A DNA stretch of 64,000 nt from Tetranychus cinnabarinus (Eukaryota > Arthropoda > Arachnida > Trombidiformes > Tetranychidae): assembly GCA_022266195.1 (NCBI GenBank), contig WHVY01000004.1, forward strand, positions 17,501 through 81,500. The letters run 5' to 3'. Position numbers and translations under genes: made by a program. The notes under the pieces are model-generated. The model was not told the origin of the DNA, did no database searches, and saw only the letters and a list, made by a program, of their open reading frames with translations. Shown piece after piece: positions 63,778 through 64,000 of this stretch (position 1 is the stretch's first letter; each line of letters starts with the position of its first letter).

Positions 63778-63779
63778 GG

Positions 63780-64000
63780 ACACCGTGTTGCTCAAAATTA
63801 ATTTTATTATAGAAAATAAGAGAAATCAATCTCATTCATAGATGAGAATCGTGTTTTCCATAATCACATAAGTTTTAATGTGATAAAAATAATAGCTAAA
63901 AGTATAAATTAGAAATGCAAATAGAAGACTTAGAATAATTGCCAGAATTGAAAGGGTTATAATGGTTACGTGAATCCTCCGATTACTTTGCATAGAGCAA
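63780..64000. other. AT-rich DNA, no feature seen
   Basis: No open frame, repeat or RNA-like structure that I can support lies in this last stretch, which runs on beyond the window. Confidence 0.6.

Larger units (their letters stand above)
62320..63779. mobile_element. Probable non-autonomous element with about 80-bp imperfect terminal inverted repeats
   Basis: The left end starts CACAAAGGGGTATATGACAG, and the right end, read on the other strand, starts CCCAAAGGGGTGTATGACAG. Both continue through CCGATCTCAAATTTT and AATATTGATTT, so the similarity runs for at least 65-80 bp. No target duplication is obvious and no transposase frame is present, so the superfamily is unknown. It contains a 334-bp MITE, a GC-rich island and a short minisatellite. 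Without the MITE it would be about 1.13 kb. An old pair of unrelated insertions in opposite orientation is an alternative. Confidence 0.55.

Overview
The window is the left end of an arthropod chromosome. It opens with about 4.16 kb of pure (CCTAA)n. The G-rich strand (TTAGG)n therefore runs outwards on the minus strand, as expected at a left chromosome end, and TTAGG is the ancestral telomere repeat of insects and many other arthropods. The DNA is AT-rich. Apart from one retrotransposon I see no protein-coding or RNA gene that I can support. I cannot name the species.

Layout from telomere to interior: (1) 1-4157, telomere. (2) 4158-11413, one Ty3/gypsy-type LTR retrotransposon present as two rearranged pieces. 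The outer piece (+ strand, 4158-6170) carries RNase H, integrase and the end of pol. The inner piece (- strand, 11413 down to 6171) carries the 5' LTR, leader, gag, protease, reverse transcriptase and RNase H, and is cut off inside pol. The two pieces share a 724-bp inverted repeat that looks identical (4156-4879 against 6171-6894). (3) 11414 to about 61.23 kb, a huge tandem array of a 37-bp satellite, roughly 1,350 units, with sequence variants arranged into local higher-order repeats. (4) 61.23-64 kb, a decayed array edge followed by non-satellite AT-rich DNA. This last part holds a roughly 1.46-kb element with imperfect terminal inverted repeats and, nested inside it, a 334-bp MITE flanked by TA.

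The most interesting point is the chromosome end itself. The arrangement telomere / outward-cut pol piece / inverted junction / 5' half of the same element / satellite is what a breakage-fusion-bridge event would leave: two sister chromatids broken about 1.3 kb apart in one retrotransposon fused head to head, the bridge broke again inside pol, and the new end was capped with TTAGG repeats. The 5' LTR terminus lies flush against a satellite unit, so the element first inserted into the satellite. A long-read assembly artefact is the main alternative.

The many short open frames in the satellite are not genes. A 37-bp unit steps through all three frames every 111 bp, and the repetitive peptides are only the satellite read in rotation.
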